Shown in pieces: positions 29,330 to 37,403 of a stretch of DNA of 64,000 nt (the first letter of the stretch is position 1; the number at the start of each line of letters is the position of its first letter). The stretch is from positions 1,426,001-1,490,000 of the forward strand of contig NZ_WKJI01000001.1 of the NCBI RefSeq assembly GCF_009674685.1, given 5' to 3'. This stretch comes from Pedobacter puniceum (GTDB taxonomy: Bacteria; Bacteroidota; Bacteroidia; Sphingobacteriales; Sphingobacteriaceae). The notes under the pieces are model-generated. The model did no database searches. It had not been told where the DNA came from and saw only the letters and a program-made list of their open reading frames with translations. The position numbers and the translations under genes are program-made.

Positions 29330-31483
29330 TTACAAAACCAGATCAAACAACTTAACCTCTTCAAAATAACGTTTTAAGGCATCGTTTAAACTAGGTAATA
29401 AAGAACCATTTTTACTTGCAAGAACACTATAAAGAGGTCTTTTAGCTTTTAAGTTTATCTCTTCAATAGGTTTGGCTATAATTAAAGACTCATCTAAACC
29501 TTGGTGTTTAGCTACTAGAAGTGCAAATTCTACGAAGCTGAGCGCTCCTGTATTGGCAAGATGCCAAATTCCGCTTTCGTTATCTATCAATAAATCTAAA
29601 CTGATGTTAACTAAATTTGGTACATAAGTTGGCGAAATCACAACATCATTTGGCGCAATAAAAGGCAAACCCACTTTTAAACAATTGATAACTTGATGAA
29701 TATAGTTGTACTCATCCCAAGGGCCAAAAAATGTGCTGCTTCTTATAATTAATCCATTTGGGTGATGTTTGAGCACCTTTTCTTCTCCCCTAAATTTACT
29801 TTTGCCGTAAATGTTTAAAGGGTTTGGCTCATCATCTTCTGTGTAGGGATAATTTTTAGCACCATCAAAAACCAAATCTGAAGAAAATGTTAACAGCTTT
29901 ACGCGATGCTTCTCGCAGAGGATAGCTAAATTTCTACATCCGATAGTATTAGTGTTATAGCATTCTTCTTGCTGTTCCTCAGCATCATCAACCCTTACAA
30001 AACCTGTGGTATTGATGATGGCCCAAGGCTGTTCTTTTAAGATGATTTGCTCTATTTGTAATGGGTTAAGAATATCTACATCAGCCCTACTTAAAAGCTT
30101 AAAATGTAAATCTCTTTTGGTACAAATTTTAGCGAAGGCATTGCCTAAAGTGCCGCTTTTACCCAATACCAAAATAGGTTTGCAATCAAATTTACTGGCT
30201 AATTCTTTTGGTAGTTCTCCATACAATACTCGGTAGTGTTTTTCCCACCAACCACCACCACAAAGAACAGGGTGAGTAAAATCTTCTTTTTTAGCTAAGG
30301 CTTTAACCATAGCCACCAAAGCTGTTTTTCTTAATATTCCAGCTCTTATATCAAACACGCCTGATTCGTAATTTCCATTTGGCTGTGTTAAAAGTTTATC
30401 CCAACCAAATGCACCTAATAGTGCCCAAATGGTTATCGCTTTTATATCAATACCTTCATTTTCTAATTGTTGAGCTTCTTGATGAACGTAATTTAACCAA
30501 CGCATTTGCTCTTCTCGGGTACAATGTAAATGTACTTCGGTTAGGGCTAAAGGAATTTCATATCTGCGCCAAGCCTCTTTTAACAATTTATAAGGACCTA
30601 AAATTTTCACTTTTGATGATCTTACGGCTTCAATATCCGCATACTGATGTTTGCCATTACCGCCATGTGTATGTTTAGGATAAGTATCCAAATCTTCATC
30701 TATAAAACGTTCTGAAGTGATGTAATAATTAAAACCTAAAACATCAGGCACACAGGTATGCTTTTCAAAAAAAGCGATTTCTGCTGGTGTAATACCATTT
30801 TCTATCAAATAAACATATAACGGATGTTGTTGATTAACCCTGCCGCATAATAAATCTAAACCCAGCCACCTACGCTTATTTTCTAATTCGGCCTGGTAGC
30901 CTAATAAAGCCGTAGCATGTGTTTTACCCAAATCTTCTGTATGTACCAACTTGGCCTTAGGATTTACCGTTCTTATAGCTTGCATAGCCAAAACAGTTGC
31001 TTTACATTCTTGAAATAAGATTTTTAGAAAACTATAATCATTACTTTCATGCGGCCACCATAAACCGTATAAACCACAAAATCTAGCAGTGGTTAAAGGC
31101 TCATTTATGGGGGTATAATGGTTTATCCAAGGGAAAGCCGTTGCAACTTCTTTGGCATATTTGGCTAAGCCTGCAGAGAAAGAATCATTTAAAATATCAA
31201 CATATAAAGGGCCACTTCCGTGATGTACTAAGCCTGCAATAACTTCAATATTTTGCTCTTTTAGATATAAAAGTTTTTCTCGGGTTTTATGCCAATTTAT
31301 AACTGTATTTAGCTGGGGCTGATGTTTTTCCCATAAAACCGGGTAACGAATGCTGGTCAAACCCAATGCTGCAATATCTTCTAAATCAGTTGTTCTATCA
31401 TCATGCCCAGCATCATCTAGCTGACTAAAATATTGGTATCCAACCCTATTAATGGTACATTCTAAACCTCCCCAAATCTCCAT
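29330..31483 (-). CDS. GH1-like hydrolase fused to RmlD-type dTDP-sugar reductase
   Basis: The protein has 717 residues and no signal peptide, so it is cytoplasmic. Residues 1 to about 400 are a compact GH1-type barrel: TPINEP with the acid/base candidate Glu128, DVLGFNYYITS, and ALTEVHLH with the nucleophile candidate Glu316. Both glutamates are present, although the usual TENG motif is altered. Residues about 436-717 form an extended short-chain dehydrogenase of the dTDP-4-dehydrorhamnose reductase type: GKSGTLG (441-447), SSDLVFDG (534-541), and the catalytic Tyr559/Lys563 of YGKSK. The gene begins 1 bp after glf and 15 bp of spacing joins glf to a glycosyltransferase. The context points to synthesis or editing of a cell-surface glycan or nucleotide sugar, not to foraging. 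The reaction is unknown. Confidence 0.85.
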   Translation of the reverse strand: MEIWGGLECTINRVGYQYFSQLDDAGHDDRTTDLEDIAALGLTSIRYPVLWEKHQPQLNTVINWHKTREKLLYLKEQNIEVIAGLVHHGSGPLYVDILNDSFSAGLAKYAKEVATAFPWINHYTPINEPLTTARFCGLYGLWWPHESNDYSFLKILFQECKATVLAMQAIRTVNPKAKLVHTEDLGKTHATALLGYQAELENKRRWLGLDLLCGRVNQQHPLYVYLIENGITPAEIAFFEKHTCVPDVLGFNYYITSERFIDEDLDTYPKHTHGGNGKHQYADIEAVRSSKVKILGPYKLLKEAWRRYEIPLALTEVHLHCTREEQMRWLNYVHQEAQQLENEGIDIKAITIWALLGAFGWDKLLTQPNGNYESGVFDIRAGILRKTALVAMVKALAKKEDFTHPVLCGGGWWEKHYRVLYGELPKELASKFDCKPILVLGKSGTLGNAFAKICTKRDLHFKLLSRADVDILNPLQIEQIILKEQPWAIINTTGFVRVDDAEEQQEECYNTNTIGCRNLAILCEKHRVKLLTFSSDLVFDGAKNYPYTEDDEPNPLNIYGKSKFRGEEKVLKHHPNGLIIRSSTFFGPWDEYNYIHQVINCLKVGLPFIAPNDVVISPTYVPNLVNISLDLLIDNESGIWHLANTGALSFVEFALLVAKHQGLDESLIIAKPIEEINLKAKRPLYSVLASKNGSLLPSLNDALKRYFEEVKLFDLVL

Positions 31484-31484
31484 A

Positions 31485-32606
31485 TTATTTAATTAAAGTT
31501 TCGGTAACTTCAGCTTCCTTTTTTAGGATATTTTTAAACGTAGCCAAAGCTTGCGCCACTACCTGATCCATATTATAATACTTATAAGTAGCTAAACGCC
31601 CCACGAAATAAGTATTCTCTAATTGGTTAGCTAAAGCTTGATATTTGGCATATAAAGCCGCATTATCTTCTTTAGGAATAGGATAATAAGGGTCTCCTTC
31701 TGCCTGAGGAAACTCGTACACGACTGATGTTTTATGGTGCTTTTGCCCACTGATGTACTTAAACTCAGAAATACGTGTAAAAGCATAATCGTTTGGATAG
31801 TTTACAGTTCCGGTTTCTTGAAACTTTTCTTGGCCATGCGTTTCAAACTTAAATGCTAAAGAGCGGTAAGGTAGTTTACCATAACAATAATCAAAATACT
31901 CATCTACAGGGCCTGTAAAAATGAGTTTCTTATAGTTAATCTCACCTATTATCTCCTTATAATCTGTATTTAACATGATTTTTATGTTCGGATGATTTAA
32001 CATTTGCTCGAACATTTTGGTATAACCATGTAGCGGCATAGCCTGATAGGTATCGGTAAAATACCTATCATCTTTATTGGTTCTGGTAGGTACTCTGGCT
32101 GTTACCGAGGCGTTAAGTTCTGATGGGTCCATTGCCCATTGTTTACGGGTATAACCTCTAAAAAATTTCTCGTAAAGCTCTCTCCCTACTTTGGCAACCA
32201 CCACATCTTCAGAGGTTTTTACTTGTTTTACATCCTCGGCCCTTGAGGCAAAAAAATCTTCTAACTCATCAGAATTAAGGTTTAAACCATACATGTTATT
32301 GATGGTGGTAAGATTTATTGGAATAGGAAGCATTTGCCCATCTACACTAGCCAAAACGCGATGTTGGTAATTACGCCACTCGGTAAATTCAGAAAGGTAA
32401 TCAAACACATCTTTACTATTGGTATGAAAAATATGAGGCCCATATTTATGAACCAATATACCTGCTTCATCATAATGGTCGTAAGCATTGCCACCAATAT
32501 GATTTCTTTTATCAATCAACAAAACTTTTTTATCAGCTACACGAGCCAAACGCTCGGCCAGTACGCTTCCTGCGAAACCAGCGCCAACAATTAAATAATC
32601 AAACAT
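31485..32606 (-). CDS. glf: UDP-galactopyranose mutase
   Basis: The protein has 373 residues, the usual length. The N-terminus carries the FAD dinucleotide-binding motif GAGFAGSVLAERLA, followed by LIDKRNHIGGNAYDHYDEAGILVHKYGPHIFHT, diagnostic of Glf. PIPINLTTINNMYGL, KFFRGYTRKQWAMDPSEL and the C-terminal FVGRLATYKYYNMDQVVAQAL are also typical. The enzyme interconverts UDP-galactopyranose and UDP-galactofuranose in the cytoplasm to supply galactofuranose for glycan synthesis. It is the middle gene of a tight three-gene unit: 15 bp from the glycosyltransferase upstream and 1 bp from the GH1/RmlD gene downstream. It implies that this cassette makes a galactofuranose-containing or similarly modified product. 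Confidence 0.96.
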   Translation of the reverse strand: MFDYLIVGAGFAGSVLAERLARVADKKVLLIDKRNHIGGNAYDHYDEAGILVHKYGPHIFHTNSKDVFDYLSEFTEWRNYQHRVLASVDGQMLPIPINLTTINNMYGLNLNSDELEDFFASRAEDVKQVKTSEDVVVAKVGRELYEKFFRGYTRKQWAMDPSELNASVTARVPTRTNKDDRYFTDTYQAMPLHGYTKMFEQMLNHPNIKIMLNTDYKEIIGEINYKKLIFTGPVDEYFDYCYGKLPYRSLAFKFETHGQEKFQETGTVNYPNDYAFTRISEFKYISGQKHHKTSVVYEFPQAEGDPYYPIPKEDNAALYAKYQALANQLENTYFVGRLATYKYYNMDQVVAQALATFKNILKKEAEVTETLIK

Positions 32607-32621
32607 AGGTTTTCTTTAAAA

Positions 32622-33767
32622 TTAGCTGGCTATAGATATATTTTGTTTACTGTTAAGGGTTTTTAACATCAATTCTTGCATATTTTGGCAAGTATTATCC
32701 CAAGAGTTATCTGCTAAAAAAGCGTCTACTTTTGCTAACCATTCTGATTTATCTTTTTGACTGAGCTCTATTGAAATAGCCTCAATAAATTCGGCATTGT
32801 AATTAGCTATATTTACAAAGTTTTTAACACCATAAGGTTTAACCACATCTCTAATAGCCGATGATACTACTGGTACGCCTGCTGCTAAATACTCTGGAGT
32901 TTTGGTTGGGCTGATAAATCTGGTAGACTCGTTCAACAAAAACGGAATTAAAGCTACATCCCATCCAGAAAGATAAGCTGGTAGTTCGGCATAGCTTTTT
33001 TGCCCCAAATAATGAATGTTTTTGTTTTTTGGTAAAGTTGCAGGGTCTATTTTAACTACTGGGCCTATCAAAACAATTTGCCAATCTGGTTTTTCTGTTG
33101 CGATGGCTTCAATAAGCTCAATATCAAAACGTTCATCTATTACGCCATAAAAACCAATTTTCGGACCTAGGATTTGTTGTTGGTCGGCCGGAATTGTTTT
33201 AATAGTTCTGGCTTTTTGAAAATGCTCTTTTTCTATACTGCTTGGGAAAGGATGAATATTAGCGTGTAAATGCTTTTTAGCCTCGTACAAAGAATGGCCT
33301 CCGGTAAAAATAATATCAGCTCTTTGAATAAGCCTTTTCTCTAAAATTTTTAACTCTTTTGGCGCAAACTTAAAAGCCGATAATTCATCCATACAATCGT
33401 ATATGGTGAGCTTAGGTCTAAATTTATCTGTAAAAGCCAATGCCATTGGGGTGTAGTACCAAAAAGCAAAATCTTCTAAATCTTTTTGCGATAAGAAATT
33501 ACTCAAAAAGCTAGTTAATAAATTATTTATATCATCTTCTTCTAAACCGGCAGGCAAGTGTGGTGTGCAAACCCATAAACCAGGCAGTTTATTTTCAACA
33601 GAGAAATAAGGTTCTTCGGCATCAAAAAATGGTTCTTCTATAAAATAGGTTTTCATTTGTTTAGCAAACCTGCTTAATAAATGTTGTGGTCTTTGAAATA
33701 CAAAATCCCATCTTAAGTGAGAGAAGCATAACAAGTTTTTCGGTAGTGATTTAGTGATGTTTTTCAT
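32622..33767 (-). CDS. GT4-like glycosyltransferase partnered with Glf
   Basis: The protein has 381 residues with no signal peptide. The opening segment LLCFSHLRWDFVFQRPQHLLSRFAK is characteristic of a TuaH-like glycosyltransferase group often seen beside glf. The C-terminal GT-B half contains GPKIGFYGVIDERFDIELI, WQIVLIGPV and TPEYLAAGVPVVSS, the nucleotide-sugar-binding region of GT4 enzymes with its conserved Glu. It probably transfers a sugar, possibly galactofuranose made by Glf, to a lipid- or glycan-linked acceptor at the inner membrane. It is the first gene of the cassette, with a 383-bp upstream region holding two inverted repeats. Confidence 0.85.
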   Translation of the reverse strand: MKNITKSLPKNLLCFSHLRWDFVFQRPQHLLSRFAKQMKTYFIEEPFFDAEEPYFSVENKLPGLWVCTPHLPAGLEEDDINNLLTSFLSNFLSQKDLEDFAFWYYTPMALAFTDKFRPKLTIYDCMDELSAFKFAPKELKILEKRLIQRADIIFTGGHSLYEAKKHLHANIHPFPSSIEKEHFQKARTIKTIPADQQQILGPKIGFYGVIDERFDIELIEAIATEKPDWQIVLIGPVVKIDPATLPKNKNIHYLGQKSYAELPAYLSGWDVALIPFLLNESTRFISPTKTPEYLAAGVPVVSSAIRDVVKPYGVKNFVNIANYNAEFIEAISIELSQKDKSEWLAKVDAFLADNSWDNTCQNMQELMLKTLNSKQNISIAS

Positions 33768-33836
33768 AATAATTAGCTGTCATATGTTGGTAGATAATGG
33801 TAGGCTAAGAATAAGAATTATAGAATTTTATCTAAG

Positions 33837-33871
33837 CCATACAGCTGATAAAGTTAAGATCAGCTGTATGG
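33837..33871. repeat. Perfect 13-bp inverted repeat upstream of the glycosyltransferase
   Basis: Arms CCATACAGCTGAT (33837-33849) and its exact complement (33859-33871) flank a 9-nt loop. It starts 70 bp upstream of the glycosyltransferase start codon. It lacks a U-tract on either side, so it may be a leader hairpin or an operator rather than a terminator. Confidence 0.5.
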
Positions 33872-34027
33872 TAAAATTCAAAGTTTATGCCGCTAACAAA
33901 AGAGAAATTTTCATTAAGCACTTAATATTAAACTAAAAGAAATGTAATTAATCTACACCAAAACCACTGCTTTACCTTATTTTTAAGACTAATTTTATGA
34001 GGCTTTTGGATTCATGACCTAAAAATT

Positions 34028-34045
34028 TAACGTATAAATACGTTA
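34028..34045. promoter_or_regulatory. 18-bp palindrome, operator candidate
   Basis: TAACGTAT-AA-ATACGTTA is a perfect palindrome with a 2-bp centre, the format expected of a dimeric helix-turn-helix repressor site. It lies 261 bp upstream of the glycosyltransferase and 106 bp past the end of the GH2 gene at 34151. The regulator is unknown. Confidence 0.4.
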
Positions 34046-34150
34046 TTAAATTGAGCATTTAATTCTGATTTAAGTATTTATCCTGGTTAAGTTTACCAAT
34101 AAAATAGTATAATTTTAGCTACAATTAAAGGCCAACGCTATACAGTTAGG

Positions 34151-35995
34151 CTATTTATAATGATTAGAATTTAATAAGCCAGCAGTAACATCTAGTGCCC
34201 CTGTTTTAAAATCAATGATACCGTTTTTCTCATCTTCTATATTAGTTGCTTGGGTGTAAACATCACCAGCAATTTCTCTTTTTCTTAATTCTGTCTTAAA
34301 TTGTTTGATGTATGCTTCCCTTTGTTCGGCATCTTGCGGCCCTCCGTAATCTGCAAAGCCAAAACCACCCCATTCGCTTACTAATAAGGGCACCTGTTTG
34401 CGGTAGAAAAACGGATCGCCTACTACCAAAGGTAAAACTGCCACATGGTCTATCTGCCCTGAGATTAAACTGTCTAGCATTTCTTTCCACCTTTTAAGTT
34501 CTGCAGTATATAAATGAGCTGTTAATAAATCGCTTTTTAAACGGCCCTGATGAGAGATATGCTGCCAGCCATCATTATCAACAACTAAAAATTGTGGATG
34601 CTCTATCTGCATAAAATGATACCTATCCATAATGTAATTACGTGTTTCTATATTACTAGCAATGTCTTGTGCTCCCCAATCCTCGTTATATAAACTCCAT
34701 ATCACCACCGATGGATGCGTTTCTATCAAAGCCAACATCCGATGTAGTTCTTCTTTATGATTCATACGACTTTTATGGCTAGAGCTATGCGGGCTAGGTA
34801 CTTCTACCCAAAGTAAAAGACCAATTTTATCTGCAATTTTATAGATACGAGGGTCTACACCTGCAATATGAATTCTCACCAAATTGCAACCCAGTTCTTT
34901 CATAGCGTACATATGTCTTTTTATTTCTTCATATGTAGCAGTACCGGGTTGATAAAGTATGCCGTCTAAATAAATTCTTTGGTTATTGAGGTAAACATAA
35001 GCTCCACGAGCTTCTATTTTCCTTAATCCGAAATGTGTTTCTATCTCTGCGGTATAACCATTAGCATCAACCAATTGCGCAACCAATCTATACAAATGTG
35101 GGGTTTCTGGCGACCAGTAAATAGCATCAGGAATTCCCATAACTAATCTTTGCTGTTTTTCTCCTGCGCTTAAACGTAAAGGAAACTCATCTACAGCAAT
35201 TGGCTCATCACTTTCTTGCTTTTTATGATAAACTTTTAGTTTAATGGTATATAAACCTGGGTCGTGTATACGAGTAGTAAAATTAAACCTTACCAAATTA
35301 TCTTCAACAACACTTACTACCCCTACTCTAGAGCGTAACCTGTTTCTTTCTACCGTTTCTAGCCATATACTTCTAACCGCCCCAGTATAAGTTTGGTACC
35401 AAATGCCGCCTCTTTTGTAAACATGAGATTCTTGTTTCCCTCGGGGGATATCTGCATCCATACTAACCGCAATTCTTACCGTGATACGGTTATTAGCTTG
35501 TAAAAGCATCTCATCTAATTCATAAGAAAAAGAGGTGTATTCTCCATAATGAATATCCTCACCATCAATGGTTTTTAAATGATGACCATTTAACCAAACT
35601 TGAGTTTCATAACCACAAGCACCAAAAGTTAATTGTAATTGCGATGATGGATGAACATCTTCTTTAGGTATTACAGGTTTAGGAAAACTTCTTTCGTACC
35701 AAACTACATATTTATCATACCAGCCAACATCAGACTGTAAACCATTTTTAATATGCTCTTCTACGCTTCCGGGCCATTGGGCAGTATATTTATAATCATG
35801 ATTCACATACCAACTTTCTTGTAAACCTACATTCTCTGGATCTACAGAAAATTTCCACTCGCCGTCTAATAAAATAAAATGATTAGGGCGTATAACTGCT
35901 CTCGGCAAAGGACTGATAAAGTTTTCATCTAAGGAGTTTTCATCTTTACTTTTTGATAGCCCATAATTAGGATGTATAGGTGTTATTTTAATCAT
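34151..35995 (-). CDS. GH2 beta-galactosidase/beta-glucuronidase-like hydrolase without signal peptide
   Basis: The ATG at 35995 gives 614 residues. A GTG at 36100 would add a hydrophobic leader but has no supporting start signal, so I rejected it. The GH2 order is visible: a sugar-binding jelly roll (FILLDGEWKFSVDP; WYERSFPKP; ETQVWLNGHHL), an immunoglobulin-like domain, and a TIM barrel with HPSVVIWSLYNEDWG (acid/base Glu) and VPLLVSEWGGFG (nucleophile Glu). With no export signal it should be cytoplasmic, unlike the secreted GH2 at 37402-39822. It shares a 154-bp divergent promoter region with uxuA. Its proximity to the glycosyltransferase cassette may be meaningful, but the 383-bp gap argues against one tight operon. 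Specificity among GH2 activities is undetermined. Confidence 0.88.
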   Translation of the reverse strand: MIKITPIHPNYGLSKSKDENSLDENFISPLPRAVIRPNHFILLDGEWKFSVDPENVGLQESWYVNHDYKYTAQWPGSVEEHIKNGLQSDVGWYDKYVVWYERSFPKPVIPKEDVHPSSQLQLTFGACGYETQVWLNGHHLKTIDGEDIHYGEYTSFSYELDEMLLQANNRITVRIAVSMDADIPRGKQESHVYKRGGIWYQTYTGAVRSIWLETVERNRLRSRVGVVSVVEDNLVRFNFTTRIHDPGLYTIKLKVYHKKQESDEPIAVDEFPLRLSAGEKQQRLVMGIPDAIYWSPETPHLYRLVAQLVDANGYTAEIETHFGLRKIEARGAYVYLNNQRIYLDGILYQPGTATYEEIKRHMYAMKELGCNLVRIHIAGVDPRIYKIADKIGLLLWVEVPSPHSSSHKSRMNHKEELHRMLALIETHPSVVIWSLYNEDWGAQDIASNIETRNYIMDRYHFMQIEHPQFLVVDNDGWQHISHQGRLKSDLLTAHLYTAELKRWKEMLDSLISGQIDHVAVLPLVVGDPFFYRKQVPLLVSEWGGFGFADYGGPQDAEQREAYIKQFKTELRKREIAGDVYTQATNIEDEKNGIIDFKTGALDVTAGLLNSNHYK

Positions 35996-36149
35996 GATGT
36001 TTATGTTTTTCAAATGAAGATTATACCTTAAAATGCTCAATACGTATGCCATACCTAAAAACAGCACAAAAACTATTATGCCACCGATTGCATAAATCAC
36101 CTCACATTTTCTATTTTTGAGACTCTTGAATATCTTTTAAACATCAATT

Positions 36150-37397
36150 ATGGCATTAGAAAAGACCTGGCGCTGGTTTGGAGCTAAAGATTCTATACAA
36201 CTATCAGATTTAAAGCAGTTTGGTGTAGAAGGTATTGTAACCGCCTTACACCATATTAAAGCTGGCGCAGTTTGGCCTATAGATGAAATTTTAAAAGTTA
36301 AGCAGGAAATAGAAAGCCATGGTATGCATTGGAGCGTAGTAGAAAGCCTTCCTGTTTCAGAAGAAATTAAAATTTGTAGCCCCAAAAGAGCAGAACTGAT
36401 AGCAAACTATAAAACCTCTTTAAGAAATTTAGCGGCATGTGGTATAGATACAGTTTGCTATAATTTTATGCCGGTATTAGATTGGGCTCGTACCAGCTTG
36501 CATTATACACATGAAAGCGGAGCAGAATCTATGCTATACAACCATGAAACTTTTGCAGCTTTTGATATTTTTATCCTTGCAAGACCAAATGCCGCTCAAG
36601 ATTACACTACTGAAGTTGTTGAGAAAGCAAAAACTATTTTTGATGGGATGAGTGAGGATGAACAAAACACCCTTGCCTTTAACATTATTGTGGTAACCCA
36701 AGGCTTTATAAATGGTACTGTTGATAATGCTGCTACTTTTAAACAAGACTTCTTATATTATTTAAGTAGATATGAACATATTGATAAAGCTGTTTTAAGA
36801 GACCATTTATCATTGTTTTTGGAAGATGTTTTACCAGTAGCAGAAGAATGTGGTATTAACTTATGTATACACCCAGACGATCCTCCTTTCCCCTTATTAG
36901 GTTTACCCAGAATTGCCAGTACAGAAGAAGATTTTGAATGGTTATTTAATCAACATCCATCTTTAAACAATGGCTTAACTTATTGCAGTGGTTCTTTATC
37001 TGCAAGAGAAGATAATGATTTGCTTGCAATTGCAAAACGTTTTGCAGAACGCATACATTTTGTACATCTCAGAAATATCAAAAAATTGGATGAAAGAAGC
37101 TTTTATGAATCGGCACATTTAGATGGTGTGGTTGATATGTATAGCGTTTTAAAAGTTTTATTAGAAGAACAAAGAAGAAGAATTGCAGAAGGCAGAAAGG
37201 ATACCCGTATGCCTTTTAGACCAGACCACGGCTTAAAAATATTAGATGATTTTAATAAAAAAAGTAATCCAGGTTATCCATTAATTGGGCGTATGAAAGG
37301 CTTGTGTGAAATTACAGGATTAGAAATGGGAATTGAAAAGGGTTTAGAAGTATGGAGTTATAAGTTGAAAGTTAAAAGTACTTGTTCAACTAACTAA
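36150..37397 (+). CDS. uxuA: Mannonate dehydratase
   Basis: The protein has 415 residues and is cytoplasmic. Family motifs include WRWFGAKDSIQLSDLKQFGVEGIVTALHH, CYNFMPVLDWART, the metal-site segment IHPDDPPFPLLGLPRI, YCSGSLSAREDNDL, FVHLRNIK and PFRPDHG. It dehydrates D-mannonate to 2-keto-3-deoxy-D-gluconate in the hexuronate pathway, so it would process glucuronate released by the lyase and GH88 system. It lies alone on the plus strand, divergent from the cytoplasmic GH2 and convergent with the GH2 at 37402, with only 4 bp between stops. The last residues (SYKLKVKSTCSTN) look unlike the family C-terminus and run into a short tandem repeat, so the tail may be a recent extension. Confidence 0.95.
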   Translation: MALEKTWRWFGAKDSIQLSDLKQFGVEGIVTALHHIKAGAVWPIDEILKVKQEIESHGMHWSVVESLPVSEEIKICSPKRAELIANYKTSLRNLAACGIDTVCYNFMPVLDWARTSLHYTHESGAESMLYNHETFAAFDIFILARPNAAQDYTTEVVEKAKTIFDGMSEDEQNTLAFNIIVVTQGFINGTVDNAATFKQDFLYYLSRYEHIDKAVLRDHLSLFLEDVLPVAEECGINLCIHPDDPPFPLLGLPRIASTEEDFEWLFNQHPSLNNGLTYCSGSLSAREDNDLLAIAKRFAERIHFVHLRNIKKLDERSFYESAHLDGVVDMYSVLKVLLEEQRRRIAEGRKDTRMPFRPDHGLKILDDFNKKSNPGYPLIGRMKGLCEITGLEMGIEKGLEVWSYKLKVKSTCSTN

Positions 37398-37403
37398 CTA
37401 ACT
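37388..37403. repeat. (AACT)4 microrepeat at the uxuA/GH2 junction
   Basis: Four perfect AACT units span the uxuA stop codon and reach the stop region of the convergent GH2 gene. Slippage here would change the C-terminal tail of either protein without touching catalytic parts. Confidence 0.6.

Larger units (their letters stand above)
33768..34150. other. 383-bp intergenic control region upstream of the glycosyltransferase cassette
   Basis: No convincing gene lies here. It contains the inverted repeat at 33837-33871 and the 18-bp palindrome at 34028-34045, both described separately. No M1 or M2 motif is visible, which suggests the glycosyltransferase-glf-GH1/RmlD unit is controlled independently of the surrounding catabolic units. 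Confidence 0.6.

Noticed and set aside
34151-35995. Treating this GH2 as the first gene of the glycosyltransferase-glf-GH1/RmlD operon
   Set aside because: A 383-bp gap with two palindromes separates them, and the GH2 is arranged divergently with uxuA, so co-transcription is not supported by the sequence alone.
35996-36100. A 35-residue N-terminal extension of the cytoplasmic GH2 with a transmembrane-like stretch (GGIIVFVLFLGMAYVLS)
   Set aside because: It relies on a GTG start with no in-frame ATG upstream, and the ATG at 35995 begins directly before the conserved GH2 N-terminus. The hydrophobicity may be chance in AT-rich intergenic DNA, though it cannot be fully excluded.
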